The position numbers were made by a program, and so were the translations under genes. Positions 19,025-27,291 of a stretch of DNA of 64,000 nucleotides are shown here, piece by piece. The notes under the pieces are model-generated. The model did no database searches. It worked only from the letters and a program-made list of their open reading frames with translations, and had not been told where the DNA came from. Each line of letters begins with the position of its first letter. The first letter of the stretch is position 1. Source of the DNA: Anaerophilus nitritigenes (lineage in GTDB: Bacteria; Bacillota; Clostridia; Peptostreptococcales; Thermotaleaceae); the NCBI RefSeq assembly GCF_004138215.1, contig NZ_RYYS01000043.1:1-64000 (forward strand), in the 5' to 3' direction.

Positions 19025-19056
19025 ATTATAATAATATAATTTATAGAAAATTTCAA
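19025..19056 (-). promoter_or_regulatory. Probable promoter of the gcv operon
   Basis: On the minus strand TTGAAA (19056-19051) is followed by A/T-rich DNA with TATTAT (19036-19031) and TATAAT (19030-19025), about 30 nt before the first aptamer. The spacings (14 or 20 nt) are imperfect, so the exact boxes are uncertain. Confidence 0.4.
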
Positions 19057-19265
19057 TAGTATATATTATTCTAATTATTCAAGTATTAATATTTTAGTCA
19101 TTCTTGCTTAAGAATAATACACTTCTTAAAATATTTTCTAAAAATATTGTGAGCTTCTATTTCTCCATTTTTTATATTTACAAAGAACTGCTCTGATCAA
19201 TCATACTAAGCTAAAAAGATTTTTATCAAAATATGCATAATATACAAATTTTTCTATATTACCTT
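19057..19265. other. Intergenic region, no gene seen
   Basis: A/T-rich, with stop codons in every frame. The part next to the cupin (about 19231-19262) resembles 1255-1303 near the cupin relic, so it is part of the duplicated unit. I see no hairpin clear enough to call a terminator for the cupin gene. Confidence 0.4.
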
Positions 19266-19610
19266 TTAAGAAAGACTAAACACAACAGTCAAAAGCATCT
19301 TAAATTTTTGTGTTGCTAAAAGAGCATGTGGAATATTTGCAGGCATAACAATAGTTTCTCCTTTTTTGACAGTAAAGACTTCTTCCCCTATAGTAATTTG
19401 TACTTCCCCATCAAGTATATAAACTAATGCATCTCCCCCGGCGGAATGTGAACTAATTTCTTCTCCTTGATCAAATGCAAATAAAGTGACACTTAATGGT
19501 TTCCCTTGAGCCAATGTCCTGCTAACTACTCTTCCCTCTTGGTATTCTACTAGAGATTCCATTTCTATTACTTTCGCAAAATCAATATTTTTTATAAGAT
19601 GTGTATTCAT
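19266..19610 (-). CDS. Small cupin-domain protein
   Basis: A 114-aa single cupin. Motif 1 is degenerate: ISSHSAGGDALVYILDGE keeps one His of the usual metal triad plus the Gly and Glu positions. Motif 2, GETIVMPANIPHALLA, has the usual PxxxPH. Such proteins bind small ligands or metal, but no substrate can be assigned. The start has ATAGGAGGAAAATAT upstream. Two apparent relics of this gene occur at 1308-1389 and 10489-10560. A 34-codon open stretch of unknown origin lies just upstream. Confidence 0.9.
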   Translation of the reverse strand: MNTHLIKNIDFAKVIEMESLVEYQEGRVVSRTLAQGKPLSVTLFAFDQGEEISSHSAGGDALVYILDGEVQITIGEEVFTVKKGETIVMPANIPHALLATQKFKMLLTVVFSLS

Positions 19611-19634
19611 ATATTTTCCTCCTATTTATTTTTA

Positions 19635-19736
19635 CTTAATCTTACTTTCCATATATTGAATAAGTGGAGCAATTTGAACCAATGTAGGACCTCCCTCCTC
19701 TTCATAAATTTTTATTCTAATATTATGATACCCATT
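19635..19736 (-). pseudogene. Orphan C-terminal-like ORF fragment upstream of cupin
   Basis: Between a stop at 19737 and a stop at 19632 the minus strand is open for 34 codons and reads protein-like (ending GGPTLVQIAPLIQYMESKIK), but it has no usable start codon. It sits in the cupin leader. The first part (NGYHNIRIKIYE) is conserved as NGYHNTKIKNYE at the relic locus near 1420. It may be the 3' end of a lost gene. I do not recognise the family. Confidence 0.35.
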
Positions 19737-19739
19737 TTA

Positions 19740-20117
19740 ATCAATTTATTCCGTATCTTATGGTACTATTTAAAATACTTTTTATCTAGAAGATTATAAC
19801 TCACTACTCTATAAAAATTTCTATCTTTTATAAGATGATTTTCATTCATATAAATATACTATCATTAACAATATTGTAAAAATAAGTAATTAAAACTTCT
19901 CTTTTTTATACCATTTTATTTTTCCATGTTCTCATGCCCCCTTTATTATTTACCATTATCTTACTATTATTTATTCTTCTATTCAATATATACTCTCTTT
20001 TTCTCTAATATTATACAATCTTTATTCCTAATAACTCGCATCACATCAAGTAACAAATAGATTCATATTGAATACTATAGACTATAGGGATTTTACGGCT
20101 TAGGGAGGAATCTGTCT
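19740..20117. other. Divergent intergenic region upstream of ABC transporter
   Basis: A/T-rich DNA without a gene. It should hold the plus-strand promoter of the ABC genes and the minus-strand promoter of the cupin. I looked for a thiamine riboswitch, because ThiXYZ-like transporters often carry one, and saw no CTGAGA core. Confidence 0.5.
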
Positions 20118-20891
20118 ATGGAAAAAATCGTGGATGTTAAAAATGTATCTATGCACTATCATACATTAGAACGTGAAACTCCTGCTCTTAGAAATCTATC
20201 TTTTTGTGTATATAAAGGTGAAATGGTAGCCATTGTTGGACCTAGTGGTTGTGGAAAGTCAACTATACTCTCTATCATATCAGGACTTTTAAAACCATCT
20301 TCTGGAGAAGTAAAAGTAAATGAAAAAGCAGTAAACGGTTCCAATAAAAAAATAGGTTATATGTTTCAAAAAGATCATTTATTTGAGTGGAGAAATATTT
20401 TAAATAACGTACTAATTGGTCTTGAAATTCAAAATAAATTGAATGAAAAAACACAAGCTACGACCCAAAAACTATTAGATATGTATGGATTAGGAGATTT
20501 TAAAGATCATTATCCAAGTCAGCTATCAGGAGGGATGAGACAAAGAGTAGCACTTATTAGAACATTAGCTATTGAACCTGAACTACTACTTTTAGATGAA
20601 CCTTTTTCAGCCCTTGACTATCAAACTCGACTTGCTGTATCAGATGATATAGGTAGAATTTTAAAAAAAGAAAAAAAGACTGCTATCATGGTCACACATG
20701 ACATATCAGAAGCTATATCTATGGCAGATCGAATTATTGTTCTTACCAATCGTCCTGCTACTGTAAAAAGTATTCATACCATAAAGTTAACTCTAAAACA
20801 TGAAAGAACTCCCCTTACTTCTAGAGAAGCTCCTGAATTTAGACATTATTTCAATACTATATGGAAGGAGCTTGATGTACATGTCCAATAA
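20118..20891 (+). CDS. ABC transporter ATPase, nitrate/sulfonate/taurine class
   Basis: This 257-aa ATPase should energise import with the permease that follows. It has Walker A GPSGCGKST (41-49), signature LSGGMRQRVAL, Walker B LLLLDEPFSALD and the switch MVTHD. The SsuB/TauB/ThiZ subclass is suggested by the sequence around Walker B and by pairing with an SsuC-like permease. It starts behind TAGGGAGG. No substrate-binding protein lies beside it, so the substrate is open (sulfonate, nitrate, bicarbonate or a thiamine precursor are family options). Confidence 0.9.
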   Translation: MEKIVDVKNVSMHYHTLERETPALRNLSFCVYKGEMVAIVGPSGCGKSTILSIISGLLKPSSGEVKVNEKAVNGSNKKIGYMFQKDHLFEWRNILNNVLIGLEIQNKLNEKTQATTQKLLDMYGLGDFKDHYPSQLSGGMRQRVALIRTLAIEPELLLLDEPFSALDYQTRLAVSDDIGRILKKEKKTAIMVTHDISEAISMADRIIVLTNRPATVKSIHTIKLTLKHERTPLTSREAPEFRHYFNTIWKELDVHVQ

Positions 20892-21708
20892 AATTAACTG
20901 TAAAAATACCAATCATGAATTTTCAAAAGAGCATTTAGACTTTTTATGTGCACATCAAAAAAAGAAAAAAGCCATATTGATTACTCAAATTTCATTAATT
21001 GTAGTATTTTTTTTACTTTGGGAAATAGCTGCTAGACTTGAACTTATAGACACCTTTTTAACGAGCTATCCATCTCAAATGTGGAATCTATTTTTAAAGC
21101 TTTTAAAAGATGGCTCTTTAATGAAACATATTGGAATAAGTACCTTTGAAACTGTCATAGGCTTTTTACTAGGTACTATTTTAGGCACTATTGTTGCTAT
21201 TTTACTATGGTGGTCTGATTTTATATCTAAAGTATTAGACCCTTACATGGTAGTTTTAAATGCGCTTCCAAAAACTGCTTTAGCTCCTATTATTATTTTA
21301 TGGGCAGGTGCAGGAATCACAGGCATTATCGTTACTGCTTTATCTGTATCTATTGTTGTTACAATCTTAGAGGTATATGGTGCATTTAGAGAAGTTGATC
21401 AAGATAAAATTAAAATGCTAGAAACCTTTGGAGCTACTAAGCTTCAAGTCCTTCGAAAAGTTATTATTCCTGCAAGCATTCCTACTATAGTCAATGCATT
21501 AAAAATCAACGTAGGACTTTCTTGGGTAGGAGTAATTGTAGGAGAATTTTTAGTTTCTCAAGCAGGTATTGGATACCTTATTGTCTATGGAGGACAGGTA
21601 TTTAAGCTTGATTTGGTTATGATGAGTGTAATTATCTTGGCTATTTTAGCAGCACTTATGTATCAAGGAGTAGCTTATTTTGAGAAAAAATTAATGAAAT
21701 GGAGATAA
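20881..21708 (+). CDS. ABC transporter permease, SsuC/TauC type
   Basis: This inner-membrane partner of the ATPase is about 275 aa with six or seven helices. The start is near 20881 (MSNKINC), 10 nt after AAGGAG; ATG at 20875 is only 4 nt from it. Either start overlaps the ATPase end. The cytoplasmic EAA-type loop (EVDQDKIKMLETFGATKLQVLRK...PTIVNALKI) and NALPKTALAPIIILWAG are typical of the family. The two genes form a complete ABC core lacking a binding protein. Confidence 0.9.
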   Translation: MSNKINCKNTNHEFSKEHLDFLCAHQKKKKAILITQISLIVVFFLLWEIAARLELIDTFLTSYPSQMWNLFLKLLKDGSLMKHIGISTFETVIGFLLGTILGTIVAILLWWSDFISKVLDPYMVVLNALPKTALAPIIILWAGAGITGIIVTALSVSIVVTILEVYGAFREVDQDKIKMLETFGATKLQVLRKVIIPASIPTIVNALKINVGLSWVGVIVGEFLVSQAGIGYLIVYGGQVFKLDLVMMSVIILAILAALMYQGVAYFEKKLMKWR

Positions 21709-21738
21709 TCAGTTTGAAAAATAAAAAAGGAAAATTTA

Positions 21739-21761
21739 AAGTGGTCAAATTTTGACCACTT
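21739..21761. terminator. Palindromic terminator between convergent genes
   Basis: Arms AAGTGGTCAAA and TTTGACCACTT pair around a single base. The minus-strand side runs into a T-rich tract (TTTTCCTTTTTTATTTTTC), so it should end hcp; it also follows the ABC permease. Confidence 0.75.
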
Positions 21762-21779
21762 CCACATTCTATCTTTTAA

Positions 21780-23429
21780 TTATCCTAATATCACTTTTAA
21801 GTCTTCATCTGGTGTTGAAACAGGCTTAATATTAAATTTGTCAACTAGTACTTGTAAAATATTTGGCGTAACAAATGCTGGCAATGATGGACCTAAGTAA
21901 ATATCTTGAAGCCCTAAATAAAGCATTGTCAAAAGTACTGCTACTGCCTTTTGTTCATACCATGAAATAATAAATGAAAGTGGCAAGTCATTTACATCAC
22001 AATCAAATTCTTTTGATAATGCAAGTGCAACTTGAATTGCTGTATACGCATCATTACACTGTCCACAGTCAAGTATTCTAGGAAATCCAGCTACAGTGCC
22101 TAAATCCAATTTATTAAATCTATATTTACCACAGGCAAGAGTTAGAATTGCTGTATCCTGTGGAGTCTTTTGAGCAAATTCTGTAAAATAATTTCTACCT
22201 GGTCTTGCACCATCACATCCTCCTATTAAAAAGAAGTGTCTTATTTTACCTGCCTTAACAGCATCAACAATTACACCTGCATTACTCAATAAAGCATTTC
22301 TACCAAATCCCATAGGAATTTTCTTTTCTGGCTCATCCTCTGGAAACCCACCAAGTTCCAATGCTTTTTGTATAATAGGTGTAAAGTCCTTCTTACCATT
22401 TACATCTTTTATATGTTGCATCTCTGGATATCCAACTACACTTGAGGTAAATATTCTATCTTTGTAGCTATCTCTTGGCTTCATCAAACAATTACTTGTC
22501 ATTAGTATAGCTCCAGGTAGTCCATCAAATTCTTTTTGTTGATCTTGCCATGCACCACCGAAATTGCCTATTAGATGTGGATATTTTTTAAGACCAGGAT
22601 AAGCATTACAGGGTAACATTTCCCCATGAGTATATACATTAATACCTTTATCTTTTGATTGTTCTAATAAATCTCCTAAATCTCTTAAGTCATGGCCTGA
22701 AACAACAATAAATGGTCCTTTTTTCTTTGTTATTAGCATTTGAGTGGGTTCTGGATCTCCAAATGTGCCTGTGTTTGCTACATCTAATAATTCCATACAC
22801 TTAAGATTTATCTTTCCAAGCTCCATATTTAAATCAAAATATACTTCAGCAGTTAAATTTTTGTCTAATGTCGAGCCTAGAGCCTTGTACATAAAATTAG
22901 CTACTTCTTCATCAAACTTTCCAAGTACATATGCATGATGATGATATGCACCCATACCCTTTATTCCATAAATTAGAAATTCTCTTAAGGAACGAATATC
23001 CATATCTAAATTTTCATCATCCATAACGCCTAAATTTGGTCTGCAAGCTATATTTAGTATTTCTCCCCTTGTTTGCGGTGCTATAAAATCTGCTCCTTCT
23101 GGAATATTTTCAATATTTCCTGCACTCTCTTTAAGTTGTTTTTTTACTTCATTGGCTTTCTGTACATATTTTACAAATCTCTGAGCATCAAAGTTTACAT
23201 TTGTAAGTGTAGCAAATACACATTCTGTAAAAAATTCTCCAATCTCTTGTGAAATTTTATTGCCTTTTTCAATATTCTTCATAGCATAAAATCCGATACC
23301 TTTACATAAGTAAATTAATACATCCTGCATTTTAGCAACATCTGGATCTTTGCTACACACACCTAATTTTGTACATCCCTTACCACCAGCAGTTTGTTCA
23401 CACTGCCAGCAAAACATAGCATTATCCAT
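21780..23429 (-). CDS. hcp: Hybrid cluster protein (hydroxylamine reductase)
   Basis: Hcp is a cytoplasmic Fe-S-O protein that reduces hydroxylamine or nitric oxide under nitrosative stress. The 549-aa protein begins with the N-terminal cluster motif CWQCEQTAGGKGC...GVC (C7, C10, C19, C25). Hybrid-cluster ligands lie in LTLACGKYRFN, LDCGQCNDAY and IISWYEQKAV. Its length fits the class I/II clostridial enzymes. It has AAAAAGGAGGAATT upstream and no Hcr reductase beside it, so electrons must come from another donor. Confidence 0.96.
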   Translation of the reverse strand: MDNAMFCWQCEQTAGGKGCTKLGVCSKDPDVAKMQDVLIYLCKGIGFYAMKNIEKGNKISQEIGEFFTECVFATLTNVNFDAQRFVKYVQKANEVKKQLKESAGNIENIPEGADFIAPQTRGEILNIACRPNLGVMDDENLDMDIRSLREFLIYGIKGMGAYHHHAYVLGKFDEEVANFMYKALGSTLDKNLTAEVYFDLNMELGKINLKCMELLDVANTGTFGDPEPTQMLITKKKGPFIVVSGHDLRDLGDLLEQSKDKGINVYTHGEMLPCNAYPGLKKYPHLIGNFGGAWQDQQKEFDGLPGAILMTSNCLMKPRDSYKDRIFTSSVVGYPEMQHIKDVNGKKDFTPIIQKALELGGFPEDEPEKKIPMGFGRNALLSNAGVIVDAVKAGKIRHFFLIGGCDGARPGRNYFTEFAQKTPQDTAILTLACGKYRFNKLDLGTVAGFPRILDCGQCNDAYTAIQVALALSKEFDCDVNDLPLSFIISWYEQKAVAVLLTMLYLGLQDIYLGPSLPAFVTPNILQVLVDKFNIKPVSTPDEDLKVILG

Positions 23430-23764
23430 AATTAAAATTCCTCCTTTTTAAATTATATAATTGACTATGAATATAATTTGTTACAAAGATCTACTACTCA
23501 ACTGTTTTTATTATCTCTATATACAAAATATATTATTCTCATCATTATATAAAAATCTACTTTAACCATTTAAAATACAGTGACTAAAAAACATTCTCAT
23601 GATAAAATATAAATAATATAAAGTAGCTGTATTGAGAGGATAGATATTATGGAAAAATATGACCGATATTGCTCATCTTAAATCTGTTAAATAAACTAAA
23701 CATTTCAATTTGTTTTCAAAAAAGTCACTGGATAAAAACAAGAGGGGCAAGGAAGGGAAATATT
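23430..23764. other. Divergent intergenic region hcp / HD protein
   Basis: A/T-rich region with promoters for both directions expected. A 10-codon frame (ATG at 23650, with AGAGGA upstream) ends at TAA; it is probably not a gene. I saw no clear palindromic operator for a nitric-oxide-responsive regulator. Confidence 0.4.
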
Positions 23765-24247
23765 ATGATCTATAGAATCAGGCAGTTTATTCAAGGACTG
23801 CTTGCAAAAATCACAAAAGAAGACATTAAATTTATAGAAAAATATTTAAATAAAGAAGAAATAGAACTATTTAAGAAATTAAGAGTATCCGAGCAATATC
23901 ACAGTCTCTATGTAGCTTATGGATGTAAATCAAAGTTTGCAGATGATATTACGCTTATAAGAGCGGCCCTTTTACATGATATAGGAAAAATAGAAAGTAA
24001 TCTTACACTTATAAATAAATCTATTGTAGTCATATGCATTAAGTTACACTTTAAAAAAGATATTTTACCTAAATTTATACAAAAATCACTATATTATAAA
24101 AACCATCATCCCCAAATAGGATATAATATTTTATTTAATATGAATATAGAAGATGATGTATTATATTTAGTAAAAAACCACCATAATGAATATTGTATAT
24201 CTTCAAAAGCATTAGAAACTCTAAAATACTATGATGATATGTACTAA
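23765..24247 (+). CDS. HD-domain protein
   Basis: A 160-aa putative metal-dependent phosphohydrolase. The start at 23765 (MIYRIRQFIQGLL) has AAGGAAGGG upstream; a longer frame from 23669 has no ribosome site. The HD signature is ALLHDIGKIE, preceded by YHSLYVAYGC and followed by KNHHPQIGYNIL and VKNHHNEY. Small HD proteins of this type are common in clostridia; the substrate is unknown. Confidence 0.85.
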   Translation: MIYRIRQFIQGLLAKITKEDIKFIEKYLNKEEIELFKKLRVSEQYHSLYVAYGCKSKFADDITLIRAALLHDIGKIESNLTLINKSIVVICIKLHFKKDILPKFIQKSLYYKNHHPQIGYNILFNMNIEDDVLYLVKNHHNEYCISSKALETLKYYDDMY

Positions 24248-24248
24248 A

Positions 24249-24280
24249 AAATGAGCCTAGGATTTTTCCTAGGCTTATTT
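24249..24280. terminator. Bidirectional terminator
   Basis: Arms AAATGAGCCTAGGA and TCCTAGGCTTATTT pair (one mismatch) around TTTT between two convergent genes. Its minus-side arm overlaps the last codons of the LOR/SDH gene. Confidence 0.85.
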
Positions 24281-25360
24281 TACTAAATTATCTTTTAATT
24301 TTCCTAAAAAGTCTTGAATATTTGCAACAATAGTCGTTACTTCTAATGTTCCTCTATCTTGTAATTTATTTAAAACAAATTCAGATACATCTACTGCATA
24401 TATAAATACGGGTCTTATTTCTCCATCTACCATAATATAAGAAGGAGTCATATTTCCTGTTGCAATTGTATGAAGCTGAGTAGCAAGACAAATAAGTGTT
24501 GTCGCTTGTCTTGCATGATTTCTCATAGCATCTTGTGCATCATATACATTAGCAAATACACTAGGTAGTGGTCCATCATCTCTTATAGATCCTGCTAAAA
24601 CTAGGGGTACATTGCTTTTTACACAAGCATGTACAATTCCATCTTTTATATTTTCATCTTCAATTAATTGCTCAATAGATCCTGATTTTCTAGCTTTGTT
24701 TAAAGCATCTAAATGATGATAATGTCCATTGGGCTTTGAATCTTGATGATAAATATCTTGTCCTAAAGCTGTTTTAAAAATTCCACCTTCTAGATCATGA
24801 GTAGCTAAAGCATTTCCTGCTAAAACTGCATGAGCATATCCATTTTTAATAAGACTTGCCATAGACTCTCTTGATCTATGGTCAAAGGATACAGCAGGAC
24901 CTAATACCCATACAATATGCCCATTCTCTTTTTCATGCTGTAAAAGTTCATATAAGTTTTCATAATCTTTTGTAAAAGCAGTTTCTCTAGATCTGCCTGT
25001 TCTAAAGGCAAATATATCTTTTTTGTGATTATCCTTTTCAAACCCATTAGCATAAAGATAAATGCCTTCACTGGCATCTTCTGTTCTTCCTACAACTACT
25101 TGGTCTCCTACATGTAAATTTCTAAATTCTTTAATCTGTATCTTATCTTCCCCTACTAATACAGGAACTCCATCCATTCTACTTTCATTTGCCAAAATCC
25201 ATTTTCCATTGATTTTAAAATATTCTGGATACATAGATGTAGTATGATAATTATCTGGTGCTACCCCATCCTTTACTACTTTTTCTACGACTGCATTGGG
25301 TGCTGATAAAAATATTTCTTGATCAAAATTAGGTGCTTTATATTTTGGTAATTGAAACAT
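24275..25360 (-). CDS. LOR/SDH-family NAD-binding protein (archaeal ornithine cyclodeaminase type)
   Basis: This 361-aa protein matches the conserved LOR/SDH region family, known from archaeal non-canonical ornithine cyclodeaminases and from the C-terminal half of cyanobacterial arginine dihydrolase ArgZ/AgrE. Visible blocks are PDNYHTTSMYPEYFKINGKW, AVLAGNALATHDLEGG, KPNGHYHHLD and VPLVLAGSIRDDGPLP. A role converting ornithine to proline in amino-acid fermentation is inferred. It is shorter than the ~400-aa archaeal forms. Its neighbours give no further hint. Confidence 0.8.
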   Translation of the reverse strand: MFQLPKYKAPNFDQEIFLSAPNAVVEKVVKDGVAPDNYHTTSMYPEYFKINGKWILANESRMDGVPVLVGEDKIQIKEFRNLHVGDQVVVGRTEDASEGIYLYANGFEKDNHKKDIFAFRTGRSRETAFTKDYENLYELLQHEKENGHIVWVLGPAVSFDHRSRESMASLIKNGYAHAVLAGNALATHDLEGGIFKTALGQDIYHQDSKPNGHYHHLDALNKARKSGSIEQLIEDENIKDGIVHACVKSNVPLVLAGSIRDDGPLPSVFANVYDAQDAMRNHARQATTLICLATQLHTIATGNMTPSYIMVDGEIRPVFIYAVDVSEFVLNKLQDRGTLEVTTIVANIQDFLGKLKDNLVK

Positions 25361-25487
25361 TTCGATTCTCCCTTCTTTGCTACATAAACTTTAATCTATA
25401 AAAATGTCGTTATCTATCTTTTTTTATCGAAACTTGTTACATACTTATCTATCATAACATATCTATATTTAGAGTATCAACCCCACA

Positions 25488-25508
25488 AAAAAAGAGCCTT
25501 ACGCTCTT
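25488..25508 (-). terminator. Terminator of the GGDEF gene
   Basis: AAGAGC (25492-25497) pairs with GCTCTT (25503-25508), followed on the minus strand by seven T residues. Confidence 0.8.
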
Positions 25509-25574
25509 ATGAAATCATTCATTTTTATACTAATCTCCTTTATCGACATCTTTTATTCCATATTATGGTTTGTT

Positions 25575-27059
25575 TTATTTTTTGTCAATGATAATTTTAG
25601 ACTCTATTTCTTTTATTTTTTGTTTATATAGATACATATTCTGATCAGCAATTTTTATTAAATCATCATAATGTTTTCCATCTTTAGGAAAATTTGAAAT
25701 TCCATAACTAAAACTACAGATCACCTTTTGATCATCAAATATAATAGGATTATTTTTAAAATAATAAATATATTCATTCATATATTTATGGATGGCTTGA
25801 TTATCTTTTCCTTGAACTAACGCAATAAATTCATCTCCTCCATATCTAGCAAATATCCCTAATGTTTTAAATTTTTTTTTCATAAAAAAAGCAAATCCTT
25901 TAATTAACTCATCTCCTGCTAAATGTCCATAATAGTCATTTGCAATTTTAAGACCATTTAAATCAAATAAAATCACAAAAAAGCTTTCATGATTATTCAT
26001 AGCATTTTTCTTATAAATTTTAAACTGTTCTTCAAAATACCCTCTATTATATACATTTGTTAATGTATCATATCTAGAAAGATACATAGCTGTTTCATAA
26101 AGCTTATATTTGCTCATAGCAAGTTCTACTTGATTTTTCATATATTTCATAAGCTCTATATCTGTTTGATCAAAGGCATAGCTTTGATGACTATCTACAT
26201 TTACAAAACCTTTTAAATTTCCGTCTATTACAATAGGTGCACTCATAAATGATTTCATTTTTTGTTTTACATCTATAAAGTTAAAAATTTTTCCTTGTTT
26301 TTCGTCTATATGATCAATACAAATAATTTGATCCCAAACGCCTTTAGATGCATGCCATTGATAAGATTCTTTTAATGGAATAAAAAATTTTTCTGCTCCA
26401 TCATCATATCCTTTAGACACTCTAATTCTTAAATGGTTTTTTTTATCTAAATTAAGAATTGATCCACTATGAGCATCTTGTATACATTCAATAATTTTAT
26501 CTAATATCAATTTGAGTAATTCTTCTATATTTGTAGATTTCATAATAGCATGGTTTACTTCTATCATTCTCTCTTGTAGTCTTAATATTTTTTTTATCTT
26601 ATTTTCTGTATTGATTCTTTCTGTAATATCCACTAGCACACCTATAATCCCTATAACTTCTCTTTGATCATCTAGTATAGGCCCCTTTGTAAAAAGAACT
26701 TGATGTAATTTTCCATCTAAATATTTTAATTTAGATTCATATATCTTTTTCTGTTTCGTTTTCAAAACTTCTTGATCTATCTTAAAATGTATATCTGCTA
26801 ATTCCTTTGGAAGAATATCATATATATTTTTTCCTATTACATCTTCTTCTTTTAAACCCATATACTCTATATAAGCTATATTTATACACTGGTACATACC
26901 ATTAGGATCTTTATAAATAACCGGGTTGGGTATAGTATCAATTGCCATTTGTATATTTTTATTATAGTTCTTATGATCTTTTTGTTTTTTCTTAAAAAAT
27001 AATTTTTTGATTATATGATTTTTTTTCAAAAGAACTTTCATCCAGTTAAATATATTCAT
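25575..27059 (-). CDS. PAS-GAF-GGDEF diguanylate cyclase
   Basis: A 494-aa soluble sensor expected to make c-di-GMP. A PAS domain spans about 35-150 (IPNPVIYKDPNGMYQCIN, then VDITERI). A GAF-like domain spans about 165-320 (LLKLILDKIIECIQDAHSGSI, then MSAPIVIDGNLKGFVNVDS). The GGDEF domain spans about 330-490 with an intact active site RYGGDEF (GGDEF from residue 407). The inhibitory RxxD site upstream of GGDEF is absent, so product inhibition at that site is not expected. There is no membrane segment. The N-terminus is strongly basic. No c-di-GMP riboswitch was seen in the window. Confidence 0.93.
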   Translation of the reverse strand: MNIFNWMKVLLKKNHIIKKLFFKKKQKDHKNYNKNIQMAIDTIPNPVIYKDPNGMYQCINIAYIEYMGLKEEDVIGKNIYDILPKELADIHFKIDQEVLKTKQKKIYESKLKYLDGKLHQVLFTKGPILDDQREVIGIIGVLVDITERINTENKIKKILRLQERMIEVNHAIMKSTNIEELLKLILDKIIECIQDAHSGSILNLDKKNHLRIRVSKGYDDGAEKFFIPLKESYQWHASKGVWDQIICIDHIDEKQGKIFNFIDVKQKMKSFMSAPIVIDGNLKGFVNVDSHQSYAFDQTDIELMKYMKNQVELAMSKYKLYETAMYLSRYDTLTNVYNRGYFEEQFKIYKKNAMNNHESFFVILFDLNGLKIANDYYGHLAGDELIKGFAFFMKKKFKTLGIFARYGGDEFIALVQGKDNQAIHKYMNEYIYYFKNNPIIFDDQKVICSFSYGISNFPKDGKHYDDLIKIADQNMYLYKQKIKEIESKIIIDKK

Positions 27060-27249
27060 TTTTGTTTTCCCTCCCTGCTGTATTCCTGGAGAATCTTACT
27101 ATAATATGATTTGATCCTTTTAGTTTTTCAATCTTTCTATTAAAATAATTATCTATATTGTAATATTTTTTTGAAAAAAATATCGAATTTTTAAAATTTT
27201 ATTTATGTAAATTTGTTTTTATGATATTTTTTCATTGACTTTTTACGAA

Positions 27250-27291
27250 CTAAAAATAAAATCCGTGCCATGGCACGGATTTTATTTTTAG
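27250..27291. terminator. 42-bp perfect palindrome ending the pyc gene
   Basis: Positions 27250-27291 are a perfect inverted repeat centred on CCATGG with no unpaired loop; the outer arms are A/T-rich and the core is TCCGTGCC. It overlaps the pyc stop codon and the minus-side tail is T-rich, so it serves as the terminator. Confidence 0.85.

Noticed and set aside
20041-20117. Thiamine (TPP) riboswitch ahead of the ABC transporter
   Set aside because: No CTGAGA core or second conserved TPP block could be found.
23650-23682. 10-codon leader peptide before the HD gene
   Set aside because: It is too short and has no attenuator-like hairpin or codon bias to support regulation.
25361-27287. c-di-GMP riboswitch near the GGDEF gene
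   Set aside because: No conserved c-di-GMP aptamer blocks were seen in the flanks.
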